Positions 1-5,926 of a stretch of DNA of 6,453 nucleotides are shown one piece after another. The notes beneath the pieces are model-generated. The model did not search any database. It was given only the letters and a program-made list of their open reading frames with translations, and was not told where the DNA came from. The position numbers and the translations under genes were made by a program. Numbering within the stretch: the stretch's first letter is position 1; the number at the start of each line of letters is the position of its first letter. Source of the DNA: Promethearchaeota archaeon (GTDB lineage: Archaea > Asgardarchaeota > Lokiarchaeia > Sigynarchaeales > SOKP01); the NCBI GenBank assembly GCA_030608765.1, contig JAUWDN010000067.1, positions 1 through 6,453 on the forward strand, given 5' to 3'.

Positions 1-2
1 CT

Positions 3-218
3 AAAAAAGCAGATGTTATGTTAATTGCGGGTTCTTCTCTATCGGTTGCCCCCGTATGTGATTTACCACTTTACACGCTAAGGGAAAAGGGAGATTTAAT
101 TATTGTAAATGACGAACCGACTGACTTAGACGAGAAGGCTACGGTTGTAATTCGTCATAAAACCGGAACAATTTTACCCTTAATAGTTGAGGAAATTAAA
201 AAATTAAGAGAAGAATAA
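3..218 (+). CDS. Sirtuin (SIR2-family NAD-dependent protein deacylase), C-terminal fragment
   Basis: The 5' part of this gene lies outside the window; the frame is open from base 3 and gives 71 residues before TAA. It carries the end of the sirtuin Rossmann fold. GSSLSVAP (about residues 10-17 of the fragment) matches the NAD-contacting G(T/S)SL.V.P motif. LIIVNDEPTDLDEKA matches the 'I.IN.EPT..D..A' strand and loop that binds the adenine ribose, and the tail TVVIRHKTGTILPLIVEEI fits the family's last strand and helix. Full-length sirtuins are about 240-250 residues, so roughly 70% is missing, including the catalytic His and the zinc Cys residues. Sirtuins remove acyl groups from lysine using NAD; in archaea known targets include Alba-type chromatin proteins, and this organism also encodes a histone nearby. 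The ATG at 18 is internal to the domain, not the true start. Family assignment is firm; substrate is unknown. Confidence 0.9.
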   Translation, partial: KKADVMLIAGSSLSVAPVCDLPLYTLREKGDLIIVNDEPTDLDEKATVVIRHKTGTILPLIVEEIKKLREE

Positions 219-260
219 AAATCTAGTATACAACCTCTTAGAGATCCAATAAATTTATGG

Positions 261-267
261 TTTTTTT
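261..267 (+). terminator. Candidate poly-T terminator after the sirtuin gene
   Basis: A run of seven T lies 43 bases after the sirtuin stop and two bases before the next ATG (270). Archaeal RNA polymerase commonly stops at T-runs without a hairpin. Its position against the next start codon means it could also attenuate read-through into the radical SAM gene. Location is seen; function is inferred. Confidence 0.35.
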
Positions 268-269
268 GT

Positions 270-1862
270 ATGTTTAGAGAAAGCTCGATTATCAAAGATT
301 GGAGAAACATCGACTTATCTTTTGGTCTGATATATCCAAATAACTATAGATTGGGAATGTCTTCCTATTCAATAAGACTTCTTTACCACATAATTAATTC
401 AAACGAAAATTATGTATGTGAGCGCATTTTCCTTCCTGAAAATATACAGTTTCCCGCATCCAAAGATTTTTCTCCCATCAACCGCCTTCGAAGTATTGAA
501 AATAAAATTTTACCAAAAGATTTTGATATATTAGGATTCTCTGCTCACTACGAAAACGATTATAAGAATATTCTATGGATTTTGGAGAAATCAGAAATTC
601 CTTTAGAATCCGAAAAACGTCATGGAGAAAATTCTTACAACTCAAACGAGTATCCTCTAATAATTGGCGGTGGGCCAGCTATAACTTCAAATCCTTTACC
701 ATTAAGTAAGATTTTTGATCTCTTTTTCATTGGAGATGCTGAACCTAATTTAAATACTTTTTTTGATGTTTATTTAGAATATAAGTCAAAAATTAGTAAT
801 TTTGAAGGATTTCTTAATAAAGTAAAAAATATTGAAGGGATTTATATACCAATTCTTAATAATAAAACAAACCGTGTAATTCTAGAAGATTTAAATCAAT
901 CACCCACACCAGCATATCAATTACTATCCCATCGAGAAAGCGATAAAAAGATTTTTGAAGAAAATTATTTTGTTGAAGTTAATAGAGGATGTCCTTTTCA
1001 ATGTAAATTTTGTATATCTTCGTATCATAATTACCCATTTCGAAACAAAAGCTACGAAGAGATAATTACTGCAATTGAAACAGGTTTGAAATATTCGGAT
1101 TTCGAGAAAATCAGTCTTATAGGATCGTGCGTATCCTCGCATCCAAAATTTTCTGAAATCTGTGAATATATTCTCAATGTGGGAAAAAATTTTAGCATAC
1201 CTTCGATAAGAATTGAACATATCACGCCCAAAATTATTCAACTTCTTGAAAAGAGTGGCGTAAAGACAATCACTATCGCGCCTGAAACTGGAACAGAATC
1301 ATTAAGATATGACTTAGGAAAGAAAATTACCAACGATAAAATCTTAGATGTATTAAGTTTAATAAAAGAGTCTGGAATAAAAAATGTGAAATTTTACTTT
1401 CTAATCGGTTTACCAAACGAAACTGATGAGGATATTGAGGAAATTATAAAACTCTTTCAATTAATTGAAAAAATAGGATTCAAACATAATGAATTAAGAG
1501 TTAACGTAAATCCCTTTATCCCCAAGCTAAATACCCCCTATGAGAATCAATGTTATTACTATTTGTCAGAAAACCTCAATAATTTCAGATTAAAATTTAA
1601 TACCTTAAAAAAAGAGTTAAATAAGAGCTCCTCAATTAAAATTAAATTTAAAGAACCAAAAAACATTATAAATAACGCAAGATTACAAGCTCTATTTTCC
1701 TTAGGAGATCAAAACATATCAAACTTACTTTTGGCTTATTATTTTAACGGAGCTAACATGGGTGCGTTAAGAAGGGCTGAAAAGGAACTAGATTTCTCGA
1801 TTGATAAATACTTCAAAAAAATTCAAGATGGCTATAAACCATGGAATTTTTCGAATAAATAG
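270..1862 (+). CDS. Radical SAM protein with B12-binding-like N-terminal domain
   Basis: A 530-residue protein of the COG1032 type. The radical SAM cluster motif is C241-x3-C245-x2-C248, which binds the [4Fe-4S] cluster that cleaves S-adenosylmethionine. Further core signatures are IAPETG (337-342), IGLPNET (379-385) and NPFIPKLNTP (414-423), the last typical of B12-radical SAM and methylthiotransferase-like groups. The N-terminal 160 residues resemble the cobalamin-binding-like region of the TIGR03960 group: a YPNNYRLGMSS stretch (22-32), strand DILGFSAH (86-93) and IIGGGPAITSNPLPL (131-145) ahead of FIGDAE (153-158). The classic DxHxxG cobalamin ligand motif is not evident, so B12 binding is uncertain. 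The C-terminus (about 455-530) matches no domain I recognise; it ends in GYKPWNF and lacks the DUF2344 domain often fused to this group. Likely cytosolic and oxygen-sensitive; substrate unknown. The start at 270 is supported by alignment of the N-terminal strand; no Shine-Dalgarno is seen. Confidence 0.85.
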   Translation: MFRESSIIKDWRNIDLSFGLIYPNNYRLGMSSYSIRLLYHIINSNENYVCERIFLPENIQFPASKDFSPINRLRSIENKILPKDFDILGFSAHYENDYKNILWILEKSEIPLESEKRHGENSYNSNEYPLIIGGGPAITSNPLPLSKIFDLFFIGDAEPNLNTFFDVYLEYKSKISNFEGFLNKVKNIEGIYIPILNNKTNRVILEDLNQSPTPAYQLLSHRESDKKIFEENYFVEVNRGCPFQCKFCISSYHNYPFRNKSYEEIITAIETGLKYSDFEKISLIGSCVSSHPKFSEICEYILNVGKNFSIPSIRIEHITPKIIQLLEKSGVKTITIAPETGTESLRYDLGKKITNDKILDVLSLIKESGIKNVKFYFLIGLPNETDEDIEEIIKLFQLIEKIGFKHNELRVNVNPFIPKLNTPYENQCYYYLSENLNNFRLKFNTLKKELNKSSSIKIKFKEPKNIINNARLQALFSLGDQNISNLLLAYYFNGANMGALRRAEKELDFSIDKYFKKIQDGYKPWNFSNK

Positions 1863-1870
1863 AAAAAAAA
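1862..1870 (-). terminator. Poly-T terminator of the rubrerythrin gene
   Basis: Read on the minus strand this is nine consecutive T, 15 bases past the rubrerythrin stop. A weak five-base inverted repeat (AGATT 1871-1875, AATCT 1882-1886) sits between the stop and the T-run. This fits archaeal T-run termination; the small stem may be incidental in AT-rich DNA. Confidence 0.6.
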
Positions 1871-1884
1871 AGATTAATTAAAAT

Positions 1885-2400
1885 CTAATCAATTTTATTA
1901 AATACTTTTTTTGGAGATTTACAAACGGGACATGTCTCTGGAGGTTCTCCCTCGTGAGTGTATCCGCATACAGAACACACATACATAGGTTGAACTTCTA
2001 AATCTTTGCCACTTTCAACTATTTCTAATGCTTTTTTGTATAGTTCATGATGTACTTTTTCCACTTCGTTAGCTAAGTTAAATGTCCTTTCTGCGGCTGT
2101 ATTTCCTTCCGATTTGGCATCACCAATAAATTCGGGATACATTTTAGTAAATTCGTAATATTCGCCTTCAATAGCTTCTTTAAGATTTTCTGCAGTGGTT
2201 TTAATTCCTCCTAAAACGCGTAAATGATTATGTGCATGTACGGTTTCGGCAGCCGCCGCAGCATGGAATAGACGCGCTACGCCAGGAAGACCTTCTTGTT
2301 CTGCTTTTTTTGCGAAAGCCAAATATTTTCTATTAGCTTGAGATTCACCAGCAAAAGCTGCTTTTAATCCATCTTCTGATTTTGTCATAACAAATTTCAC
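1885..2400 (-). CDS. rbr: Rubrerythrin
   Basis: A 171-residue peroxide-reducing di-iron protein used against oxidative stress in anaerobes; it reduces H2O2 with electrons passed through its rubredoxin domain. The ferritin-like four-helix domain spans residues 8-130: GES (18-20) with ligand E19, the ETVHAH helix with E52 and H55, EGEYYEF with E80 and E83, and the EKVHHE helix with E114 and H117. The rubredoxin-like domain spans 138-171: C142-x2-C145-G and C157-P-x-C160, the four iron-binding cysteines, all present. Length fits the family. The longest frame opens with GTG at 2400, but the ATG at 2388 (residue 5, MTKSEDGLKAAFAGES) matches where homologues usually begin and is my preferred start, giving 167 residues. 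No Shine-Dalgarno is visible. Cytosolic. The gene converges on the radical SAM gene, 22 bases stop to stop. Confidence 0.96.
   Translation of the reverse strand: MKFVMTKSEDGLKAAFAGESQANRKYLAFAKKAEQEGLPGVARLFHAAAAAETVHAHNHLRVLGGIKTTAENLKEAIEGEYYEFTKMYPEFIGDAKSEGNTAAERTFNLANEVEKVHHELYKKALEIVESGKDLEVQPMYVCSVCGYTHEGEPPETCPVCKSPKKVFNKID
1906..1912 (+). terminator. Candidate poly-T terminator of the radical SAM gene
   Basis: Seven T on the plus strand, 44 bases past the radical SAM stop. It lies inside the 3' end of the convergent rubrerythrin coding sequence, so the two transcripts would overlap by a few dozen bases. The T-run also encodes Lys codons on the other strand, so it may be coding-driven. 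Confidence 0.35.
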
Positions 2401-2446
2401 ATTTTGTTTTATGTTAAATTATGAAAAAAAATATTTTAAGTTACAT

Positions 2447-2454
2447 TTTATAAA
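2447..2454 (-). promoter_or_regulatory. TATA box for the rubrerythrin gene
   Basis: TTTATAAA, a near-consensus archaeal TATA box (it reads the same on both strands). A start point about 25 bases downstream, near 2424, would leave a leader of about 36 bases before the preferred ATG at 2388. No clear BRE is seen on its upstream side. A second AT-rich candidate at 2431-2438 cannot be excluded. Confidence 0.5.
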
Positions 2455-2536
2455 TAATAAAGAAAATTAGATCTAAAATTGATTCTTAATCGCAAATGTG
2501 TTAGATAATTAGGAGTTATGTGTTTTTTTGATGGTA

Positions 2537-3343
2537 TTACTTATTAAGTATATCTGTTATCATCTTAACCACTTTCTGTAAATAGAAGTCAGCCATTCCA
2601 AATCTAATTTTAGTATCGAAGATTAGAATAATAATATAAATATCTTGTATATTTTCAGAAAAAATTAACTCATTATTTTTAGAAGTGTAAAATAACTTTA
2701 GAATAGAATTATTGAAAATTTTCACTCTAAAGTCAACCTCCTTTAAAAATCGCCTTAAATTAATATCGTTGATAGAAGAAAAGATCACTTTACCTCGATT
2801 AGTTAAAAGAATAACGCCATTAATATCGTTATTTAATTGAAAATTTCTTAGGAATTCTGTAATCACACCTTCTTTTTTTAAGTCATATTCGCTTGAAAAA
2901 GGCGCCCTAATAATATCTTCTAAGGAATAATTGAGATGCTCGTCATAAACGTACTCTAAATCAGTTTTAATTTTGTTTTTATTTACATATTCGAGGAATT
3001 TTGAGTTTACTTTGGAAATAATTGCTTCCAAAAGCTCCAAATTTTCGATTGTACTGCAAAGAAGGCTATAATATAATGTTCTTTTTTCAAATACGACTAA
3101 CTTTATTCCACCACCCATTTCAACAGTTTTAATTTTATCTCCAATAAGTTCTTTAGTAAAAGACATCAAAGCTGTGAAATAAGACGATATGAGTTGTTCT
3201 TGCTCAATTGGGTAAAGATTCGTGAGATTTAATCCATAAATACATATTCCTGATATATTAAAAATAAAGAGATTGTGGATATTTAATTTCTCAGGTGCTC
3301 TTTTAATTTTTGAGACTATTGCGGAATGATCGGGAATTCCCAT
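2537..3343 (-). CDS. Two-domain protein, longin-like then Roadblock/LC7-like (putative GTPase regulator)
   Basis: A 268-residue protein with no catalytic motif that I recognise; assignment is by secondary-structure pattern. Residues 24-122 read as a longin fold: strands NLFIFNISG (24-32) and ICIYGLNL (33-40), a long helix EQEQLISSYFTALMSFTKELI (47-67), strands at 71-77, 80-86 and 90-97, then helix 100-122. Residues 157-268 read as a Roadblock/LC7 fold: helix 157-169, strands GVILLTNRG (176-184) and KVIFSS (185-190), helix 192-208, strands 213-220, 225-230 and 234-243, and a final amphipathic helix 247-267. An acidic linker (about 123-156) joins them. Longin and Roadblock proteins scaffold or regulate small GTPases (MglB, Ragulator and TRAPP subunits), and Asgard archaea encode many of both. 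No signal peptide or membrane segment; the short hydrophobic stretch 235-242 is a predicted beta strand. The ATG at 3343 follows a TATA box at leaderless distance. Exact partner unknown. Confidence 0.6.
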   Translation of the reverse strand: MGIPDHSAIVSKIKRAPEKLNIHNLFIFNISGICIYGLNLTNLYPIEQEQLISSYFTALMSFTKELIGDKIKTVEMGGGIKLVVFEKRTLYYSLLCSTIENLELLEAIISKVNSKFLEYVNKNKIKTDLEYVYDEHLNYSLEDIIRAPFSSEYDLKKEGVITEFLRNFQLNNDINGVILLTNRGKVIFSSINDINLRRFLKEVDFRVKIFNNSILKLFYTSKNNELIFSENIQDIYIIILIFDTKIRFGMADFYLQKVVKMITDILNK

Positions 3344-3364
3344 ATTATTTTGTTTAATTCAAAC

Positions 3365-3372
3365 TATAAAAA
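3365..3372 (-). promoter_or_regulatory. TATA box for the longin/Roadblock-like gene
   Basis: Reads TTTTTATA on the minus strand, centred about 25 bases upstream of the ATG at 3343. That spacing puts the transcription start on or next to the start codon, predicting a leaderless mRNA and agreeing with the absence of a Shine-Dalgarno. It also argues that this gene is transcribed separately from the GHMP kinase 116 bases upstream. Confidence 0.5.
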
Positions 3373-3459
3373 GCTCAAACTTTTCACTCTTTTCAGATTT
3401 GTGTTTAAAATGCCTAAACTTTCAAGCAATTTTAAATATCTAATTTGCTCTTAAAAACG

Positions 3460-4461
3460 CTAAAATACAAAACTTGATACTCCCTTAAAGCATAATTTGA
3501 ATGGTATGATCTTATACCCGTTTTCAACCAGTTCCTTTCTAATTTGATGTTCATAACCCCTTCCAGCTAGTATTGTTGCAGTACCTCCCCCTCCTGCGCC
3601 ATTACATTTAAATCCTATAGCACCATTACTTTTTGCTATTTTTTCTGCTTTATTTATGATTGGGTTAACCATTAAGGGATGAAGTTTTTTTTGTGCTTCC
3701 CAGTTTCTGTTCATGACATTCCCTATACTAACGATGTCTGATTTTATCGCATTTTTCATGTTATATGCGCATTCCTTCATGATGTCAAACGAATCTAGAG
3801 TATCAACATCTTTTTTCTTATAATTTTCTATAACTGCGTTGTGCATTTCACTCGAACTTCTTGAGCTTAGATACACTAATATAAATTGACTTTCTAGTTC
3901 GAAAATTCTTTTTTCATTAATATTGATTTTTAATATCTCTACATTAGGGTAACTTATTTTCATAAAATTAATTCCACCATACGACGCGGCATACTGATCC
4001 TGCACACCACTTTCCAATCCTAACTCTTCGATTTCAAGTTTGTGAGCCAGTCTAGCAATTTGGTTTTGATTCATATGTATTCCTTTATAAGTTGCTAACG
4101 CAGAGATTAAAGCTACAGCGACGCTCGCACTCGTACCTGTTCCACAACCTGGAGGGGCATCTGCTCTAACATAAATATCTAAACCCTTTTCAATCTTCAT
4201 TCTATTAACTGCTGCTTTTAATAAGTCCAGCTTACCATTGTATTCAAATCCTTTAAAATTGAGGATTTTAACAGTTTTTTCCAAATTTTCAGCAAAAATT
4301 CGGATTAAATTCTTTCCATTCTCAATGATTCTTACATAGCTATAGAGATCAACGCAAAAATTAAAAACTGCACCTTCAGGATAAAACCAGGTATCAGTCC
4401 ATCCTCCTATATCACAAATTCTTACAGGTGCTCTTGTTAATACTTCATTATTAACACTCAT
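3460..4461 (-). CDS. GHMP-family sugar kinase (fucokinase / heptose-7-phosphate kinase-like)
   Basis: A 333-residue ATP-dependent small-molecule kinase with all three GHMP motifs. Motif 1 is RAPVRICDIGGWTDT (10-24); the GGWTD form is typical of the fucokinase branch, whereas heptose-7-phosphate kinases (HddA) usually have GGGTD. Motif 2 is the ATP-phosphate loop PPGCGTGTSAS (103-113). Motif 3 is NGAGGGG (287-293) near the C-terminus. D155 in GVQDQYAASYGG (152-163) is the likely catalytic base region. The length fits a single-domain GHMP kinase with no fused nucleotidyltransferase. The family makes sugar-1-phosphates for nucleotide-sugar and glycan synthesis, which would suit archaeal surface glycosylation, but no glycosyltransferase or sugar-nucleotide gene adjoins it here. 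The ATG at 4461 starts just before motif 1, as expected; no Shine-Dalgarno is seen. A T5 run (3453-3457 on the minus strand) follows the stop. Family is firm; sugar substrate is uncertain. Confidence 0.85.
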   Translation of the reverse strand: MSVNNEVLTRAPVRICDIGGWTDTWFYPEGAVFNFCVDLYSYVRIIENGKNLIRIFAENLEKTVKILNFKGFEYNGKLDLLKAAVNRMKIEKGLDIYVRADAPPGCGTGTSASVAVALISALATYKGIHMNQNQIARLAHKLEIEELGLESGVQDQYAASYGGINFMKISYPNVEILKININEKRIFELESQFILVYLSSRSSSEMHNAVIENYKKKDVDTLDSFDIMKECAYNMKNAIKSDIVSIGNVMNRNWEAQKKLHPLMVNPIINKAEKIAKSNGAIGFKCNGAGGGGTATILAGRGYEHQIRKELVENGYKIIPFKLCFKGVSSFVF

Positions 4462-4527
4462 ATCAATGATTTTTAATTATTTCTTCAATAATGAGTTGTA
4501 GTTCTTAACAGTTAAAATTTTCATTTT

Positions 4528-4584
4528 TTAAGATTCAAAAAATACATAATCTAATCTTAATTTTCCAATTTAAGATCATAAGAT
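4528..4584. repeat. Cluster of TTAAGAT heptamers, possible operator
   Basis: TTAAGAT occurs at 4528-4534 (+), as its reverse complement ATCTTAA at 4554-4560, again at 4570-4576 (+), and with one mismatch (ATAAGAT) at 4578-4584 (+). The second and third copies form a seven-base inverted repeat with a nine-base spacer (4554-4576), a geometry common for dimeric regulators. It lies 67-123 bases upstream of the GHMP kinase start. In AT-rich DNA such words arise by chance, so this is only a candidate site. Confidence 0.3.
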
Positions 4585-4822
4585 GACTGCTTGAATTTAA
4601 AAGGGCTAAAAACCTTATAAAACTCGGATAACGTTGCTGATTTGATGTTTAAAAACTAGATTTCTTGAATTAGTCTGCACGTACCCAAACTCTAAAGATT
4701 ACGATTTGATCCTCTATATTTTTGAATCTTATTTACCTTTTTTAGATCGCTAGTAGACGAAGAATATTAACCTTCTATGATGTTTTTTCAACTAGATTTA
4801 AATAGCAGTAGGAGAAATATAC

Positions 4823-4830
4823 TTTAAATA
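4823..4830 (+). promoter_or_regulatory. TATA box for the histone gene
   Basis: TTTAAATA, preceded by a purine-rich GGAGAAATATAC stretch that could hold a weak BRE. A start about 25 bases downstream (near 4852) would give a leader of about 26 bases that contains the Shine-Dalgarno at 4863, a coherent promoter-leader arrangement. Confidence 0.5.
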
Positions 4831-4862
4831 CAAATTTATTTTAAAACATATTTAAACAATAA

Positions 4863-4869
4863 AAGGAGG
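4863..4869 (+). promoter_or_regulatory. Strong Shine-Dalgarno of the histone gene
   Basis: AAGGAGG, eight bases before the ATG at 4878. It is the only strong ribosome-binding site in the window; the other starts lack one and some look leaderless. This suggests high translation, as expected for an abundant chromatin protein, and it fixes the start codon. Confidence 0.85.
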
Positions 4870-4877
4870 AATAAAAA

Positions 4878-5075
4878 ATGGCAAAAAAAGCTGCAGTTGA
4901 TGTTTTATTTGTTAAATCCAAGGTTCGAGAATACATCAAATCTAAAGAATGCAATACTAGTGGCGATGTAATTGATGGACCTGCACTTAATGACGCAATT
5001 ATTGGTATTCTCGATAGTGCTATTCGTCGTGCTAAAGCAAATGGAAGGAAAACTGTACAAGAGAAAGATCTATAG
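4878..5075 (+). CDS. Short histone-fold protein
   Basis: A 65-residue single histone fold. Helix 1 is about 8-22 (VDVLFVKSKVREYIKSK), the loop 23-33 contains CNTSGDVID, the long helix 2 is about 34-55 (PALNDAIIGILDSAIRRAKANG), and a short end RKTVQEKDL (57-65) stands where HMf-type histones have RKTI..EDI. Basic residues R50, R51, K53, R57 and K58 lie where DNA-contacting residues occur in archaeal histones. The VKSKVREYIK start and 'AI.RAKANGRKTV' end resemble the histones described as face-to-face type in archaea and the bacterial histone Bd0055, rather than HMfB; helix 3 is correspondingly short. It should dimerise and bind or bridge DNA as part of the chromatin. Transcribed alone, with its own TATA box, strong Shine-Dalgarno and downstream T-run. 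Histone fold is firm; the subtype comes from memory of the families. Confidence 0.88.
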   Translation: MAKKAAVDVLFVKSKVREYIKSKECNTSGDVIDGPALNDAIIGILDSAIRRAKANGRKTVQEKDL

Positions 5076-5079
5076 AGCT

Positions 5080-5101
5080 AAACTTTAAATTTAAGGAGTT
5101 T
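5080..5101. repeat. Imperfect palindrome just after the histone stop
   Basis: AAACT at 5080-5084 pairs with AGTTT at 5097-5101, and the inner AT-rich bases (TTAAATTTAA) can also pair with a small bulge. It begins five bases after the histone stop codon and lies in the 3' untranslated region, ahead of the T10 run. It could protect the mRNA end; the pairs are mostly A-T, so the structure would be weak. Confidence 0.25.
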
Positions 5102-5144
5102 ACGCAACAGAAATAAAAGTTTATTTTAATAATTTTTACCATAC

Positions 5145-5154
5145 TTTTTTTTTT
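5145..5154 (+). terminator. Poly-T terminator of the histone gene
   Basis: Ten consecutive T on the plus strand, 70 bases past the histone stop and the longest T-run in the window. It follows other T-rich stretches (5121-5137). This fits archaeal termination and implies a single-gene transcript. Confidence 0.6.
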
Positions 5155-5247
5155 ACTTCAAGAAAATTAAAAATTTCTCACTGTATATTACTTTTTAATT
5201 TAAAAGAGGTTCAATATATCTAACACACAAAATAAACACGACCTAAT

Positions 5248-5262
5248 AGAATAAAAAATTCT
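5248..5262 (-). terminator. Candidate terminator of nikR
   Basis: A small hairpin, AGAAT (5248-5252) pairing with ATTCT (5258-5262), whose loop forms part of a six-T run on the minus strand (5253-5258). It is about 90 bases downstream of the nikR stop. No closer T-run is seen on that strand, so the call is tentative. The rest of the 278-base spacer (5076-5353) shows no gene. Confidence 0.3.
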
Positions 5263-5353
5263 TCATAAATCGCCTTATCCTTATTCTTTACATCGTTGAA
5301 AGAAATTTTTTATTCTTATCTCTTTCTTTTATAACAAACTTTAAATTCAGATT

Positions 5354-5905
5354 TTACTCGTCAGGTTGCGATTTAAAATCCTTATCAATGATGAAAAAAT
5401 CAATTGATATTATACTTCTTAACCTTTGTAACGCTTCTTTGAGCTCTTTGACTCGATCGTATGGTCCTGAAACAGCAATGATTTCCAAACATTTTTCAAA
5501 TTCTAAATGCACATGCATAGTTGATGTTATCACATCATAGAAGTGGTGTTGTATATCATTTTTTAGAATTTCATCTGTCTGCTGAACTGAAGCATAAATC
5601 GGTTGGGACTCATACACGTGTTCGTGATGATCATCGTTGTGATTTATGTCATGCGAGTGTTCATGTAAATGCTCTTTTTTTTGTTTTCCGGTAAAATGTT
5701 CATGCAACATAATAATAGGTATGCACCCTACAACATCCCCTGAAGCGAAAGGGAGGTTTTCTTCACTAATCATTAAAGAATGCATTGCTTTTCTTATACA
5801 ATCTGATCTTGTTATCCCCATTTTATTCCTAAATGCCTCAAACTTCTCGTATAAATCTTCTGGAAGAGACACTGTAAAGCGTTTATATTCCTCCATTTTA
5901 AACAT
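5354..5905 (-). CDS. nikR: NikR nickel-responsive regulator with histidine-rich insertion
   Basis: A nickel-sensing transcription factor, 183 residues from the ATG at 5905 or 180 from the ATG at 5896. The N-terminal ribbon-helix-helix DNA-binding domain is RFTVSLPEDLYEKFEAFR...RSDCIRKAMHSL (9-44). The C-terminal ACT-like metal domain starts at DVVGCIPIIMLHEH (57-70) and resumes at QHHFYDVITSTMHVHLEFEKC (119-139). All four square-planar nickel ligands known from E. coli NikR (H76, H87, H89, C95) have equivalents: H120, H131, H133 and C139. Between these parts are about 36 extra residues compared with E. coli NikR (133 residues). The start of this insert is histidine-rich: 10 His between residues 68 and 96, as HLHEHSH and DDHHEH patches. 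The protein should form a tetramer and bind operators when nickel is bound; no nickel transporter or hydrogenase gene lies in this window. The ATG at 5896 sits at leaderless distance from a TATA-like element. Identity is firm; the role of the insertion is inferred. Confidence 0.92.
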   Translation of the reverse strand: MFKMEEYKRFTVSLPEDLYEKFEAFRNKMGITRSDCIRKAMHSLMISEENLPFASGDVVGCIPIIMLHEHFTGKQKKEHLHEHSHDINHNDDHHEHVYESQPIYASVQQTDEILKNDIQHHFYDVITSTMHVHLEFEKCLEIIAVSGPYDRVKELKEALQRLRSIISIDFFIIDKDFKSQPDE

Positions 5906-5916
5906 CTTTAAATCTT

Positions 5917-5926
5917 TTTAAAAAAA
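5917..5926 (-). promoter_or_regulatory. T-run / TATA-like element between the AlkP-family gene and nikR
   Basis: On the minus strand seven T (5920-5926) follow the AlkP-family stop by 10 bases, then run into AAAA, giving a TTTTAAAA-like TATA element. Centred about 25 bases before the ATG at 5896, it would give a leaderless nikR transcript. The same bases can thus end the upstream transcript and begin the nikR one; with only 31 bases between the genes, co-transcription is the alternative. Confidence 0.35.

Larger units (their letters stand above)
4462..4877. other. Divergent intergenic region between GHMP kinase and histone genes
   Basis: This 416-base spacer must hold the promoters of both flanking genes. 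I found no coding frame longer than about 20 codons and no tRNA-like fold. The histone side has a clear TATA box and Shine-Dalgarno. The kinase side has a cluster of TTAAGAT repeats (4528-4584) and two possible minus-strand TATA boxes: TTTTATAAGG (4613-4622), which would give a leader of about 130 bases, and an AT-rich element near 4512-4521 giving about 30 bases. The middle (about 4620-4760) is less AT-rich than the rest of the spacer and is otherwise unexplained; an unrecognised small RNA is possible but nothing proves it. Confidence 0.5.

Noticed and set aside
924..1241. 105-residue open frame on the minus strand
   Set aside because: It lies wholly inside the radical SAM gene opposite its catalytic core, and its product resembles no family.
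3498..3508. GTATGA word resembling an E. coli NikR half-site
   Set aside because: It is single, lies inside the GHMP kinase coding sequence, and no TCATAC partner exists at the required spacing.
4570..4760. Possible tRNA or box C/D RNA in the divergent spacer, suggested by less AT-rich sequence and TGATG/CTGA-like words
   Set aside because: No cloverleaf, no T-loop motif and no properly spaced C and D boxes could be found.
3460..5075. Minus- and plus-strand genes around the spacer as a defence island or mobile element
   Set aside because: No integrase, transposase, terminal repeats, nuclease or toxin-like gene is present; all genes look like housekeeping or regulatory genes.
5646..5921. 91-residue open frame on the plus strand, Cys-rich at its start
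   Set aside because: It is the antisense of nikR; the Cys codons are the complement of the His-rich insertion and the RHH domain on the other strand is unmistakable.
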